Origin: Wolfiporia cocos
Lineage: Eukaryota > Basidiomycota > Agaricomycetes > Polyporales > Phaeolaceae
Direction of reading: 5' to 3'
DNA length: 64,000 nt
NCBI GenBank assembly: GCA_029448655.1
Contig: JACCLO010000001.1
Coordinates: 1,240,001-1,304,000, forward strand
Positions 54,601 to 63,988 of this stretch are shown piece after piece. Numbering within the stretch: the stretch's first letter is position 1; every line of letters begins with the position of its first letter. The translations under genes and the position numbers were made by a program. Under the pieces are notes generated by a model. That model saw only the letters and a program-made list of their open reading frames with translations. It was not told where the DNA came from and ran no database searches.

Positions 54601-56754
54601 GACCTGCCAAGAGTCGGAAAGTATGACTCCATGATGGTGATCGTCGACCATGGCCTATCCAAGGCCATCTCTCTCACCCCATGCGACAAAACAATCACGA
54701 GCGAAGGGGCCGCAGAAATATTCCATCGAAAGATATACTCACAATACGGCATTCCCCAAAAGATCATTTCAGACAGGGGACCGCAGTTCGCATCGAAACT
54801 GTTCAAGGAATTATGCAAGCTGCAGGGAACGGAATCTGCGATGAGTACGGCGTACCATCCACAGACCGACGGACAAACGGAAAGAATGAATCAACAGATC
54901 GAAGTGTACCTTCGTATCTATTGCATGAACGACCCTTTCCAATGGGTACAACGACTACCTGACGTCGAATTTGCGCACAACACCAAGCGAACCGAAAACC
55001 GACCTGCGCCCCTTGAAATAATCTTGGGTTATATTCCAAGGGGATTCCCAGACTACGACAGGGTAGGAAACGTCCCGGCAGCAGTCGACAGGATCAAAAA
55101 GATCAAGGAGGCGCGAAAGATGGCATTCATCGCGCACGAACTAGCTCAGAAAAGAATGGCGGGACGTTTCCTCCGAGAATTACCGAAGCTCGAGAAAGGA
55201 GACAAGGTTTGGCTCGACGCAAAGAACCTAACCATCCCCTACGAATCTAACAAGCTAGCACCAAAAAGGGAAGGACCCTTCACCATCACAGAAAAGATGG
55301 GACCCACGACATACCGGTTGCAGTTACCGGCGAACTGGAAAATTCATCCGGTATTCCACGCTGCCTTACTAAAACCATTCAAAGAAACAAGGGTGCACGG
55401 ACCCAATTACCTATGGCCGCCACCGGATATCATCAAGGGACAGGAGGAATACGAAGTCGAAGCTATCTTGGCTGACAGATGGCGAGGAAAGAAGCATCAG
55501 TACTTTGTCAAGTGGAAAGGCTATGCTACAGCCGACAACTCATGGGAAGACGAGGGAAATTTGGAACACTCCAAGGAGATGATAAAAGACTACCACAGGA
55601 CGAGAGTCAGGACAGCCCCAACACTCGAAAACCGAACAGTAATAGTATGTCGACGACTTGCCACCAACTCCCTCGCCGCGCTCCGACCCCTCACAGCGAT
55701 GCGGGTCACAGGGAAGGACGACCGAGAGGTACGCCGCAGAGGAGGTACTCCCCCCAACACCTACAGATCAGACACGCCCTGCTCTGGTACAGGGCCGAGG
55801 GACCTTTTGCTGGCCGAGCCGATGGCTGGACGGCCCTCTTCGACATCGCGCAGGACCTCACCCACGTCTACAGCTCGTACCAGGATATCACCGAGGACCT
55901 CATCCGAATGGAGGGGCAGATCAGAGCGCAGAGAGAGGGACTCGAGTTACTCACCGACAGACTTATCGACCGACTGGCCGCCACCACGACGGCCCGACTA
56001 CGACATGCGCTCAACGACTTCGAGGATCGCGAGCACGCTACTCCCAACCGACCCGAATACGTACCACGACCCGCCCGCTTTTTCACCACCGACGAACGAC
56101 GCCGAGTTGCAAGGCCGTTTAATTTTATGGAGGGCGATAGAGTATTATTTCCACTGCCTACCGAGACTCAGAGGGCCCGCCGAACAGGAGTTAGAGACCC
56201 GACGCCACGTATTCCTGGTATGGGAGGCAACGGGAGACGTGAACCACCTGCACGCCCGACGAGCCCTAGGGCTACCCCAGAACGACAGCGAAGAGCGAAT
56301 AGCACGCCGCCTATTCGACGATCTCCATCGGTGCAGAGCACTACCCGCGAGGAGTTTGAGCGAGGTGCGAGGGAGCACGAACGAGACACCGCCTCCTTAC
56401 CCACATGGGCGCAACGGAACCTCCACCGCGCAGCTCACCACTGGAGATACCGACACAACGAATATCTCAGAGATATCCCTTCCCTACGGGTACCAGCGAG
56501 GCCCTCGCCTGAACAACCCTGTCGGCAGTGCGGATCCGCTAGCCACTGGATCCTCGACTGCCCCAACTATATTTGCAGAGCTTGTGGGCTCAATCAACCA
56601 GGTCATCGACAGAATGAATGCCGCCAACACTTCGTATGGCGAACTCCTACGACCCCGTCCCTCAGCGGGAATGGCGACATCTACAACGAACAGGACGCCG
56701 AGGCACTCTGAGGAGAGGAACTTGGAAAATTCGTCGAGGCCGACGAATGTCTAG
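51700..56754 (+). CDS. pol: Gy1-C Pol: protease, dUTPase, RT, RNase H, integrase, chromodomain, extension
   Basis: 1684 residues. Protease Asp-Ser-Gly at 14-16. dUTPase about 129-265 with all five motifs: AGYDLYA 149-155, GRLAGRSG 183-190, GVIDSDYRG 202-210, RIAQIIFER 231-239, GEKGFGSTD 257-265. RT about 365-545 with [11 protein letters not shown] and YMDD 529-532. RNase H about 676-796 (ETDAS, DRELLGIV, SDHQNL). Integrase zinc site His892, His899, Cys929, Cys932; core Asp964, Asp1025, Glu1061 with 35 residues between the last two; GPF module near 1192. Chromodomain about 1249-1300 (FVKWKGYATADNSWEDE), which in this group directs integration to marked chromatin. Residues 1301-1684 are an unusual extension overlapping ORF3. 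The frame is open upstream to 51547, so the true N-terminus lies before the first ATG. The dUTPase should hydrolyse dUTP during reverse transcription. Confidence 0.95.
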   Translation: MTLAKPVKCNALIDSGAMSNLIHSRVVEKYKVPTQPLKNPIIVKNVDRTENKDGRIDREATILLRYPKTQKTRKVRFLVGSIGTENMILGYGWLKDENPTIDWKDQTVDVRSILGAEKKKQETTIRMDTVEMVVAPEGKIPTRGTQEAAGYDLYAAEETEVPAGGWKLVSTGVKMKIPKGSYGRLAGRSGNTLRHGLVVQAGVIDSDYRGDVGAIVFNYSDKAHRIIPGMRIAQIIFERHLTPDIVEVEDLDETERGEKGFGSTDQPEETAQRLYTPDEYEAIRRFVKDNPRIIGKRGETKRKFRTKIQIINAVRKALTKSQEFAQKAPEPEKTIEEMVPKHLLDFAKVFSKESAAAFPPSRPWDHAIELKPDFVPRDCKVYALSPKEQQALDEFLKENLAKGFIVPSKSPMASPFFFVPKKDNGLRPCQDYRYLNEGTIKNVYPLPLISELLEKLKGAKIFTKMDLRAGYNNIRIKAGDEWKAAFKTNRGLYEPTVMFFGLCNAPGTFQAMMNEILKEEVLEGWVLVYMDDILIFSEDKKTHKERERRILQRLVDNHLFVKPEKCAFGVDRVEFLGLVITPGNIQMDPAKLNGIKEWPTPRNLKEVRSFLGFANFYRKFIDHYSTHARPLVDLTKTVTGTGFQWTDKEQKAFDFMKQAFTAAPALGTPDKEKPFILETDASQFATGAVLKQTDETGRERPVGYLSQSLTSTERNYEIYDRELLGIVRALEEWRHLLEGAPHRILIRSDHQNLTYWRSAQRLNRRQARWHLFLSQFDLKLQHVPGRKLVMADTLSRLYHLDESNEDNEGITMIPDELVVHAIQIPIIDRIKSANNQDESAEQAIRALGGTDEFPAKTVADDWQQTDGILLYKGRVYVPKDEGLRRDVISKYHDSIPAGHPGIWGTTIQVTTHFWWPDMRTMIAEYVRGCAICQQMKPDRNPLKPPLQPIPTREDALPFSQCSVDFVTDLPRVGKYDSMMVIVDHGLSKAISLTPCDKTITSEGAAEIFHRKIYSQYGIPQKIISDRGPQFASKLFKELCKLQGTESAMSTAYHPQTDGQTERMNQQIEVYLRIYCMNDPFQWVQRLPDVEFAHNTKRTENRPAPLEIILGYIPRGFPDYDRVGNVPAAVDRIKKIKEARKMAFIAHELAQKRMAGRFLRELPKLEKGDKVWLDAKNLTIPYESNKLAPKREGPFTITEKMGPTTYRLQLPANWKIHPVFHAALLKPFKETRVHGPNYLWPPPDIIKGQEEYEVEAILADRWRGKKHQYFVKWKGYATADNSWEDEGNLEHSKEMIKDYHRTRVRTAPTLENRTVIVCRRLATNSLAALRPLTAMRVTGKDDREVRRRGGTPPNTYRSDTPCSGTGPRDLLLAEPMAGRPSSTSRRTSPTSTARTRISPRTSSEWRGRSERRERDSSYSPTDLSTDWPPPRRPDYDMRSTTSRIASTLLPTDPNTYHDPPAFSPPTNDAELQGRLILWRAIEYYFHCLPRLRGPAEQELETRRHVFLVWEATGDVNHLHARRALGLPQNDSEERIARRLFDDLHRCRALPARSLSEVRGSTNETPPPYPHGRNGTSTAQLTTGDTDTTNISEISLPYGYQRGPRLNNPVGSADPLATGSSTAPTIFAELVGSINQVIDRMNAANTSYGELLRPRPSAGMATSTTNRTPRHSEERNLENSSRPTNV
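55647..56711 (+). CDS. Gy1-C ORF3: overlapping 3' protein with two CCHC knuckles
   Basis: 354 residues in the -1 frame relative to pol, from ATG 55647 (the frame is open back to 55479). The N-terminal half is helical and coiled-coil-like (HALLWYRAEGPFAGRADGWT, then ITEDLIRMEGQIRAQREGLE and LLTDRLIDRLAATTTARLRH). The middle is basic and disordered (RRTGVRDPTPRI...). The C-terminus has CRQCGSASHWILDC (CX2CX4HX4C) and CRACGLNQPGHRQNEC (CX2CX6HX4C) at 56520-56621. Between C and B, 56328-56560 differs at about 34 sites yet changes only about eight ORF3 residues against about 27 in the pol frame, so ORF3 is the constrained frame there. The knuckles suggest nucleic-acid binding. A spliced or late product is possible. 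Confidence 0.62.
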   Translation: MSTTCHQLPRRAPTPHSDAGHREGRPRGTPQRRYSPQHLQIRHALLWYRAEGPFAGRADGWTALFDIAQDLTHVYSSYQDITEDLIRMEGQIRAQREGLELLTDRLIDRLAATTTARLRHALNDFEDREHATPNRPEYVPRPARFFTTDERRRVARPFNFMEGDRVLFPLPTETQRARRTGVRDPTPRIPGMGGNGRREPPARPTSPRATPERQRRANSTPPIRRSPSVQSTTREEFERGAREHERDTASLPTWAQRNLHRAAHHWRYRHNEYLRDIPSLRVPARPSPEQPCRQCGSASHWILDCPNYICRACGLNQPGHRQNECRQHFVWRTPTTPSLSGNGDIYNEQDAEAL

Positions 56755-56761
56755 GGAGGGG
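56753..56761 (+). promoter_or_regulatory. polypurine tract of Gy1-C
   Basis: AGGGAGGGG just upstream of the 3' LTR, the plus-strand primer site; the same tract lies before the copy B 3' LTR (about 62342-62350). Confidence 0.75.
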
Positions 56762-56765
56762 CTGA

Positions 56766-57473
56766 TGTTACGGTTATTTTAATTTTTCGAATATCGACAG
56801 AACTCACCATTGGACGAATACGATACAGGGACTTGTCGCGCAACCAACTCCCCTGGCTACTCGTGACTCTACTGGGCGCATCCCCGGTTGTACTAGTCTA
56901 TAGGGCGCGTTTCATCTTTGGCAGATCCAACTCTGCCACCATTTTGTGTTCATCGTTTATTAGCTGATAGATGGTGTTCAACCACCATCATTCCTATCTA
57001 TCGTCTCAGGTATATCACTACATACCTATCAAACGTTTGGTACTATAGCGTAGATAGTATCGGTGACATCTGGGACGGGCTTGACCCCTAAAACCCAACG
57101 TAGTATATAAACTCATGTACTTACTGTCGAGGCTCTTCAGCTCGACCTTGTTGTACAAACAAGAAGTCTTATACTCGTTCTCAAACGTAGGAAACTACGC
57201 TCAGTATTCTTCGCTCGAGCAACCGAACGACTAAGTCCTCGAAGTGCACACTGACTTCTCGGACTTAGGCGAGTCTTATATTATCTTCGACTCGCACCTG
57301 AACAGATTATATCCTCTAACGCGTATTGGATATTAACGGATCTCCTAAGAACTTTACTTAGGACTTGAAGGCATCTAACGAGTATTTGCCTTGCATACGG
57401 CAACGTGCCTACGTGCAGAAGAACGATCTATATTCGCGTCTCGAATATACGAACGGGTATTCGACCCGTAACA
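56766..57473 (+). repeat. Gy1-C 3' LTR
   Basis: By eye identical to the 5' LTR; followed by target copy GCTAC (57474-57478) and the rest of copy B pol. Confidence 0.95.
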
Positions 57474-57478
57474 GCTAC

Positions 57479-60400
57479 CATACTACTACGATATCCGAAG
57501 ACCCAGAAAACGCGAAAAGTCCGATTCCTGGTAGGATCAATCGGAACAGAAAATATGATTCTAGGGTATGGATGGCTAAAAGACGAAAACCCCACAATCG
57601 ACTGGAAGGACCAAACAGTCGATGTACGATCGATACTAGGGGCAGAAGAAAAGAAACGAGAAGCCACAATCCAAATGGATACAGTGGAGATGGTAGTTGC
57701 CCCAGAAGGAAAAATTCCAACAAGGGGGACCCAAGAAGCTGCAGGGTATGACCTTTACGCCGCAGAAGAAACCGAGATTCCCGCCGGAGGATGGAAACTC
57801 GTCTCCACAGGAGTAAAAATGAAGATCCCGAAGGGATCGTATGGAAGGCTGGCCGGACGATCAGGCAACACCCTCAGACACGGATTGGTAGTACAAGCCG
57901 GAATCATAGACTCGGACTATCGAGGAGACGTCGGAGCCATCGTCTTCAACTACTCAGACAAAGCGCATAGAATTATCCCGGGCATGCGAATAGCCCAGAT
58001 AATTTTCGAACGACACCTCACCCCCGACATCTTAGAGGTCGAAGACCTAGATGAAACAGAACGAGGGGAGAAAGGGTTCGGATCCACGGACCAGCCAGAA
58101 GAAACAGCGCAGCAGCTCTATACTCCCGAAGAATACGAAGCGATCCGACGCTTCGCAAAAGATAACCCTAGGATCATAGGAAAGAAAGGGGAGACACAAA
58201 AGAAGTTCCGAACAAAGATACAAATCATCAACGCTGTCAGGAAAGCGCTGACGAAATCCCAGGAATTCGCACAAAAAACCCCCGAACCAGAACGAACGAT
58301 TGAGAAGATGGTCCCGAAACACCTACTGGACTTCGCCAAGGTGTTCAGTAAGGAGTCCGCAGCAGCGTTCCCCCCGTCGAGACCATGGGACCACGCAATC
58401 AAATTAAAACCTGATTTCGTGCCAAAAGACTGCAAAGTCTATGCACTCTCGCCTAAAGAGCAACAGGCGCTGGACGAATTCCTAAAAGAAAACTTGGCCA
58501 AGGGATTCATAGTCCCTTCAAAATCTCCGATGGCATCACCATTCTTTTTCGTCCCAAAGAAAGACAGCGGCCTACGACCCTGTCAAGACTATCGATATCT
58601 GAACGAAGGGACGATAAAGAACGTCTATCCCTTGCCACTGATCTCAGAGCTCCTGGAAAAGCTAAAAGGAGCAAGGATCTTCACAAAAATGGACCTCAGA
58701 GCAGGATACAACAACGTGCGAATCAAAAAGGGAGACGAATGGAAAGCGGCTTTCAAAACAAACCGAGGGTTGTACGAGCCCACAGTTATGTTTTTCGGAT
58801 TGTGCAATGCACCCGGGACCTTTCAGGCAATGATGAACGAAATCCTGAAAGAAGAAATCCTCGAGGGATGGGTACTTGTTTATATGGACGACATCCTCAT
58901 TTTCTCAGAAGACGAGAAAATACACAAGGAACGGGAGCGGCGGATCCTCCAAAGATTGGTGGATAACCATCTCTTTGTGAAACCCGAGAAATAATGCGCC
59001 TTCGGTGTCGACAGAGTCGAATTTCTGGGACTAGTCATCACCCCAGGAAATATCCAGATGGACCCAGCGAAACTCAATGGGATTAAGGAGTGGCCGACTC
59101 CCCGAAATCTCAAAGAAGTCAGATCCTTCCTAGGATTTGCGAACTTCTATCGGAAATTTATCGATCACTACTCTACGCACGCCCGACCCTTGGTAGACCT
59201 CACAAAAACGGTCACAGGGACAGGGTTCCAATGGACAGAGAAAGAACAGAAAGCATTCGAATTCATGAAGAAAGCGTTCACGACGGCGCCCGCACTAGGA
59301 ACACCAGACAAGGAGAAACCGTTCATCCTCGAAACAGACGCATCTCAGTTCGCCACAGGAGCAGTACTGAAACAGATAGATGAAACAGGGCGCGAACGGC
59401 CGGTGGGATATCTCTCACAATCCTTGACATCAACAGAACGGAACTACGAAATCTACGATCGCGAACTACTCGGAATAGTCCGAGCATTAGAAGAATGGCG
59501 GCACCTATTGGAAGGAGCACCGCATCGGATCTTGATCCGAAATGATCATCAGAACCTGACGTACTGGAGAAGCGCACAGCGCCTAAATCGGCGACAAGCG
59601 AGATGGCATCTATTCCTTTCGCAATTCGACCTGAAATTGCAGCACGTCCCCGGAAGGAAACTAGTCATGGCCGACACGCTTTCCAGGTTGTACCACCTGG
59701 ACGAAAGCAACGAAGACAACGAGGGAATCACCATGATTCCAGACGAACTCGTCGTCCACGCAATCCAGATCCCGATCATTGATCGAATCAAGAACGCCAA
59801 CGATCGAGATGAATCTGCGGAACAGGCGATCTGCGCTCTAGGGGGCACAGGCGAATTCCCCGCGAGAACCACCGCAGATGAATGGCAACAAACGGATGGA
59901 ATACTGCTCTACAGGGGCAGGATGTACGTGCCAAGGGACGAGGGCCTTCGACGGGACGTCATCGCAAAATACCACGACACGATCCCGGCCGGACACCCTG
60001 GGATCTGGGGTACAACAGTACAGGTTAAGACCCACTTTTGGTGGCCTGACATGGGAACAATGATAGCGGAATACGTCCGGGGCTGTGCAATCTGTCAACA
60101 GATGAAACCTGATAGGAATCCGCTAAAACCCCCTTTGCTACCAATACCAACACGGGAAGACGCCCTCCCATTCTCACAGTGCTCGGTCGATTTTGTCACC
60201 GACCTGCCAAGAGTCGGAAAGTATGACTCCATGATGGTGATTGTCGACCATGGCCTATCCAAGGCCATCTCTCTTACCCCGTGCGATAAAACAATTACAA
60301 GCGAAGGGGCCGCAGAAGTATTCCATCGGAAGATATACTCACAGTACGGCATCCCCCGAAAGATCATTTCAGACAGGGGACCGCAGTTTGCATCGAAGCT

Positions 60401-61152
60401 TTTCAAGGAATTATGCAAGCTGCAGGGAACGGAATCTGCGATGAGCACGGCGTACCATCCACAGACCGACGGACAAACAGAAAGAATGAATCAACAGATC
60501 GAAGTATACCTTCGCATCTATTGCATGAACGACCCTTTCCAGTGGGTACAACGACTGCCTGACGTCGAATTTGCGCACAACACCAGACAGACCGAAAACC
60601 GACCAGCGCCACTCGAAATAATCCTAGGATACGTCCCGAGAGGATTCCCAGACTATGACAGAGTAGGAAACGTCCCAGCAGCAGTTGACAGGATCAAGAA
60701 AATCAAGGAGGCGCGAAAGATGGCATTCATCGCGCATGAATTAGCCCAGAAAAGAATGGCTGGGCGGTTCCTTAGGGAACTGCCAAGGCTTGAGAAAGGG
60801 GACAAGGTCTGGCTCGATGCCAAGAACCTAACAATCCCCTATGAATCAAACAAACTGGCACCAAAAAGAGAAGGACCCTTCACCATCACAGAAAAGATGG
60901 GACCCACGACGTACCGGCTGCAGTTACCGGCGAAGTGGAAAATTCATCCGGTCTTCCACGCTGCCTTACTAAAACCATTCAAAGAAACAAGGGTACACGG
61001 ACCCAATTACCTACGACCGCCACCTGACATCATCAAGGGACAAGAAGAATACGAAGTCGAAGCCATCTTGGCTGACAGATGGCAAAGAAAGAAGCATCAA
61101 TACTTCGCCAAGCTATGCCACAGCCGACAACTCATGGGAAGACGAGGCGAAC
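57479..61152 (+). pseudogene. pol: Gy1-B pol main part (dUTPase to chromodomain), two lesions
   Basis: Continues the fragment at 48176 after excluding copy C. dUTPase motifs are complete (GVIDSDYRG reads GIIDSDYRG). RT has YMDD. A 3-nt insertion creates an in-frame TAA at 58992-58994 after 'FVKPEK'. RNase H and integrase then run open from 59058 in the same frame, with YHDTIPAGHP, the CAIC zinc pair, CSVDF, SDRGPQF and QTERMNQ. At about 61112 an 8-nt deletion removes the WKG of the chromodomain and throws the frame into ORF3, fusing pol to ORF3. Confidence 0.9.
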
Positions 61153-62343
61153 TTGGAGCATTCCAAGGAGCTGATAAAAGACTACCACAGGACGAGAGTC
61201 AGGACAACCCCGACACTCAAAAACCGGACAGTAATAGTATGTCGACGACTCACCACCAGCTTCCCCGCCGTACCACAACCCCCGGCGATGCAGATCATCG
61301 AGAAGGCCGACCGCGAGGTACGCCACCAAGAAGGTACTCCCCCCAGCATCTGCAGATTAGACACGCCCTCCTCTGGTACAGGGCCGAGGGACCTTTTGCT
61401 GGCCGAGCCGATGGCTGGTCAGCCCTCTTCGACATCGCGCAGGACCTCACCCACGTTTACAGCTCGTACCAGAACATCACCGAGGACCTCGTCCGAATGG
61501 AGGGGCAGATCAGAGCGCAGAGAGAGGGACTCGAGCTACTCACCGACAGACTTATCGACCGATTGGCCGCCACTACGACGGCCCGACTATGACACGCGCT
61601 CAACGACTTCGAGGATCGCGAGCACGTTGCTCCCAATCGACCCGAATACACACCGCGACCCGCCCGCTTTTTCACCCCCGACGAACGACGCCGAGTTGCA
61701 AGGCCGTTTGATTTTATGGAGGGCGATAGAGTATTATTTCCATTGCCTACCGAGACTCAGAGGGCCCGCCGAACAGGAGTTAGAGACCCGACGCCACGTA
61801 TTTCTGGTATGGGAGGCAACGGGAGACGTGAACCACCTGCACGCCCGACGAGCCCTAGGGCTACCCCAGCGCGACAGCGAAGAGCGAATAGCACGCCGCC
61901 TATTCGACGATCTCCTTCAGTGCAGAGTATTACCCGCGAGGAGTTTGAGCGAGGTGCGAGGGAGCACAAACAAGACACCGCCTCCCTACCAACATGGGCC
62001 GCACGAAACCTCCACCGAGCCGCACACCACTGGAGGTACCAACATAACGAATACCTCCGTGATATCCCTTCCCTCCGGGTACCAGCGAGGCCCTCACCTG
62101 AGCAGCCGTGTCGACAATGTGGTTCCGCTAACCACTGGATCCTCGACTGCCCCGATTATATTTGCAGAACTTGTGGGCTCAATCAACCAGGTCATCGACA
62201 GAATGAATGCCGCCAACACTTCGTATGGCGAACTCCTACGACCCCGTCCCTCAGCGGGAACGGCGACATCTACAACGAACAGGACGCCGAGGCACTCTGA
62301 AGAGGGGAACTTGGAAAATTCGTCGAGGCCGACGAATGCTTAG
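61153..62343 (+). pseudogene. Gy1-B pol C-terminal extension frame
   Basis: A 396-codon open frame that matches residues 1290-1684 of copy C pol and is separated from the rest of B pol by the 8-nt deletion. The block NDAELQGRLILWRAIEYYFH, then LRGPAEQELETRRHVFLVWE and ARRALGLPQ, is almost unchanged from C (one residue in about 80), whereas the segment after it diverges strongly in this frame. The conserved block looks like a folded domain. Confidence 0.5.
61239..62300 (+). pseudogene. Gy1-B ORF3 with one stop
   Basis: Same organisation as copy C ORF3, with both CCHC knuckles kept (CRQCGSANHWILDC and CRTCGLNQPGHRQNEC). A TGA at 61590-61592 replaces CGA, a CpG C-to-T change. The frame is otherwise open to 62300. 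Confidence 0.6.
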
Positions 62344-62354
62344 GGAGGGGCTGA

Positions 62355-63062
62355 TGTTACGGTTATTTTGATTTTTCGAATATCGACAGAACTCACCACT
62401 GGGCGAATACGATACAGGGACTTGTTGCGCAACCAACTCCCCTGGCTACTCGTGACTCTACTGGGCGCATCCCCAGTTGTATTAGTCTATAGAGCGCGTT
62501 TCATCTTTGGCAGATCCAACTCTGCCACCGTTTCACGTTCATCGTTTGTTAGCTGATAGATGGCGTTCAACCGCCATCATTCATATCTATCGTCTCAGGT
62601 ACATCACTACATACCTATCAAATGTTTGGTACTATAGCGTAGATAGTATCGGTGACATCTGGGACGGACTTGACCCCTGAAACCCAACGTAGTATATAAA
62701 CTAATGTACTTACTGTCGAGGCTCTTCAGCTCGACCTTGTTGTATAAACAAGAAGTCTTATACTCGTTCTCAAACGTAGGAAACTACGCTCAGTATTTCA
62801 CACTCGAGCAATCGAACGACTAAGTCCTCGAAGTGCACACTGACTTCTCGGACTTAGGCGAGTCTTATATTCTATTCGACTCGCACTTGAACAGATTATA
62901 TCCTCTAACGCGTATTGGATATTAACCGATCTCCTAAGGACTTCACTTAGGACCCGAAGGCATCTAACGAGTATTTGCCTTGCATACGGCGACGTGCCTA
63001 CGTGCAGAAGAACGATCTATATTCGCGACTCGAATATACGAACGGGTATTCGACCCGTAACA
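62355..63062 (+). repeat. Gy1-B 3' LTR
   Basis: TGTTACGG...CGACCCGTAACA, 708 bp. Differences from the 5' LTR include c/t near 62623 and g/a near 63040, both at CpG. Confidence 0.95.
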
Positions 63063-63281
63063 CTGTGCCAGTAATGGCGTGAGTCCTTGGTCAGTAATGA
63101 CCGGATAGCCAGTAATGGCAGTGGTTCGTGGAGACGGGAGGCGTAGGGTTCGGTTGGTTGGGTGGACAGGGTCCTAGCCGTGAGTCTGGATGGTCATGAC
63201 CTGATGAGGTGTGTTCCAGGTAGCAAGGGGTTGGCCTGGTTAGGTGCTACTGGGCTCATCGTAGTTGATTGGGGTCACGTG
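63063..63281 (+). repeat. L6 LTR, second part
   Basis: Continuation of the L6 LTR begun at 44831. GCCAGTAATGGC occurs at 63067-63078 and 63108-63119. Confidence 0.6.
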
Positions 63282-63988
63282 TGTTACGGGTCGAATACCC
63301 GTTCGTATATTCGAGTCGCAAATATAGATCGTTCTTCTGCATGTAGGCACGTCGCCGTATGCAAGGCAAATACTCGTTAGATGCCTTCAAGTCCTAGGTG
63401 AAGTTCCTAGGAGATCGTATAATATCCAATACGCATTAGAGGATATAATCTGTTCGGGTGCGAGTCTAATAGGATATAGGACTCGCCTAAGTCCGAGAAG
63501 TCAGTGTGCACTTCGAGGACTTAGTCGTTTGGTTGCTCGAGAGAGAAATACTGAGCGTAGTTTCCTACGTTTGAGAACGAGTATAAGACTTCTTGTTTAT
63601 ACAACAAGGTCGAGCTGAAGAGCCTCGACGGTAAGTACATGAGTTTTTATACTACGCTAGGTTTCAGGGGTCAAGTCTGTCCCAGATGCCACCGATACTA
63701 TCTACGCTATAGTCCCAAACGTTTGATAAGTATGGAGTGATATATCTGAGACGATAGATAAGAATGATGGCGGTTGAACGCCATCTGTCAGCTAATAAAC
63801 GATGAACATGAAACGGTGGCAGGGTTGGATCTGCCAAAGATGAAACGAGTCCTACAGACTAGTACAACTGGGGATGCGCCCAGTAAGATCACAAGTAGCC
63901 AGGGGGCTGGTTGCGCAACAAGTCCCTGTATCGTATTCGCCCGGTGGTGAGTTCTGTCAATATTCGAAAAATCAAAATAACCGTAACA
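63282..63988 (-). repeat. Gy1 solo LTR, antisense
   Basis: TGTTACGGGTCG...AATAACCGTAACA, 707 bp, reverse orientation. Flanks ACGTG (63277-63281) and ATGTG (63989-63993) are a target duplication differing by one CpG transition, so this is a true solo LTR and not the end of a longer element. Confidence 0.9.

Larger units (their letters stand above)
48358..57473 (+). mobile_element. Gy1 Ty3/gypsy chromovirus copy C, full length, pol intact
   Basis: 9116 bp including an L4 solo LTR in gag (8462 bp without that LTR and its second 5-bp target copy). LTRs 48358-49065 and 56766-57473 look identical by eye over 708 bp, implying very recent insertion. Target duplication GCTAC. Its pol frame of 1684 codons is uninterrupted and all catalytic residues checked are present. 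Only gag is broken, by the L4 LTR. Confidence 0.95.
45485..63062 (+). mobile_element. Gy1 Ty3/gypsy chromovirus copy B, with copy C nested inside
   Basis: LTRs 45485-46192 and 62355-63062 (708 bp each, about three differences by eye). Target duplication is CCGTG (45480-45484) versus CTGTG (63063-63067), one CpG transition apart. Copy C is inserted in the protease region at 48358-57473 with duplication GCTAC (48353-48357, 57474-57478). Coding lesions: TGA in the gag zinc knuckle, TAA in RT, 8-nt deletion in the chromodomain, TGA in ORF3. Without copy C the element is about 8.5 kb. Confidence 0.93.
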
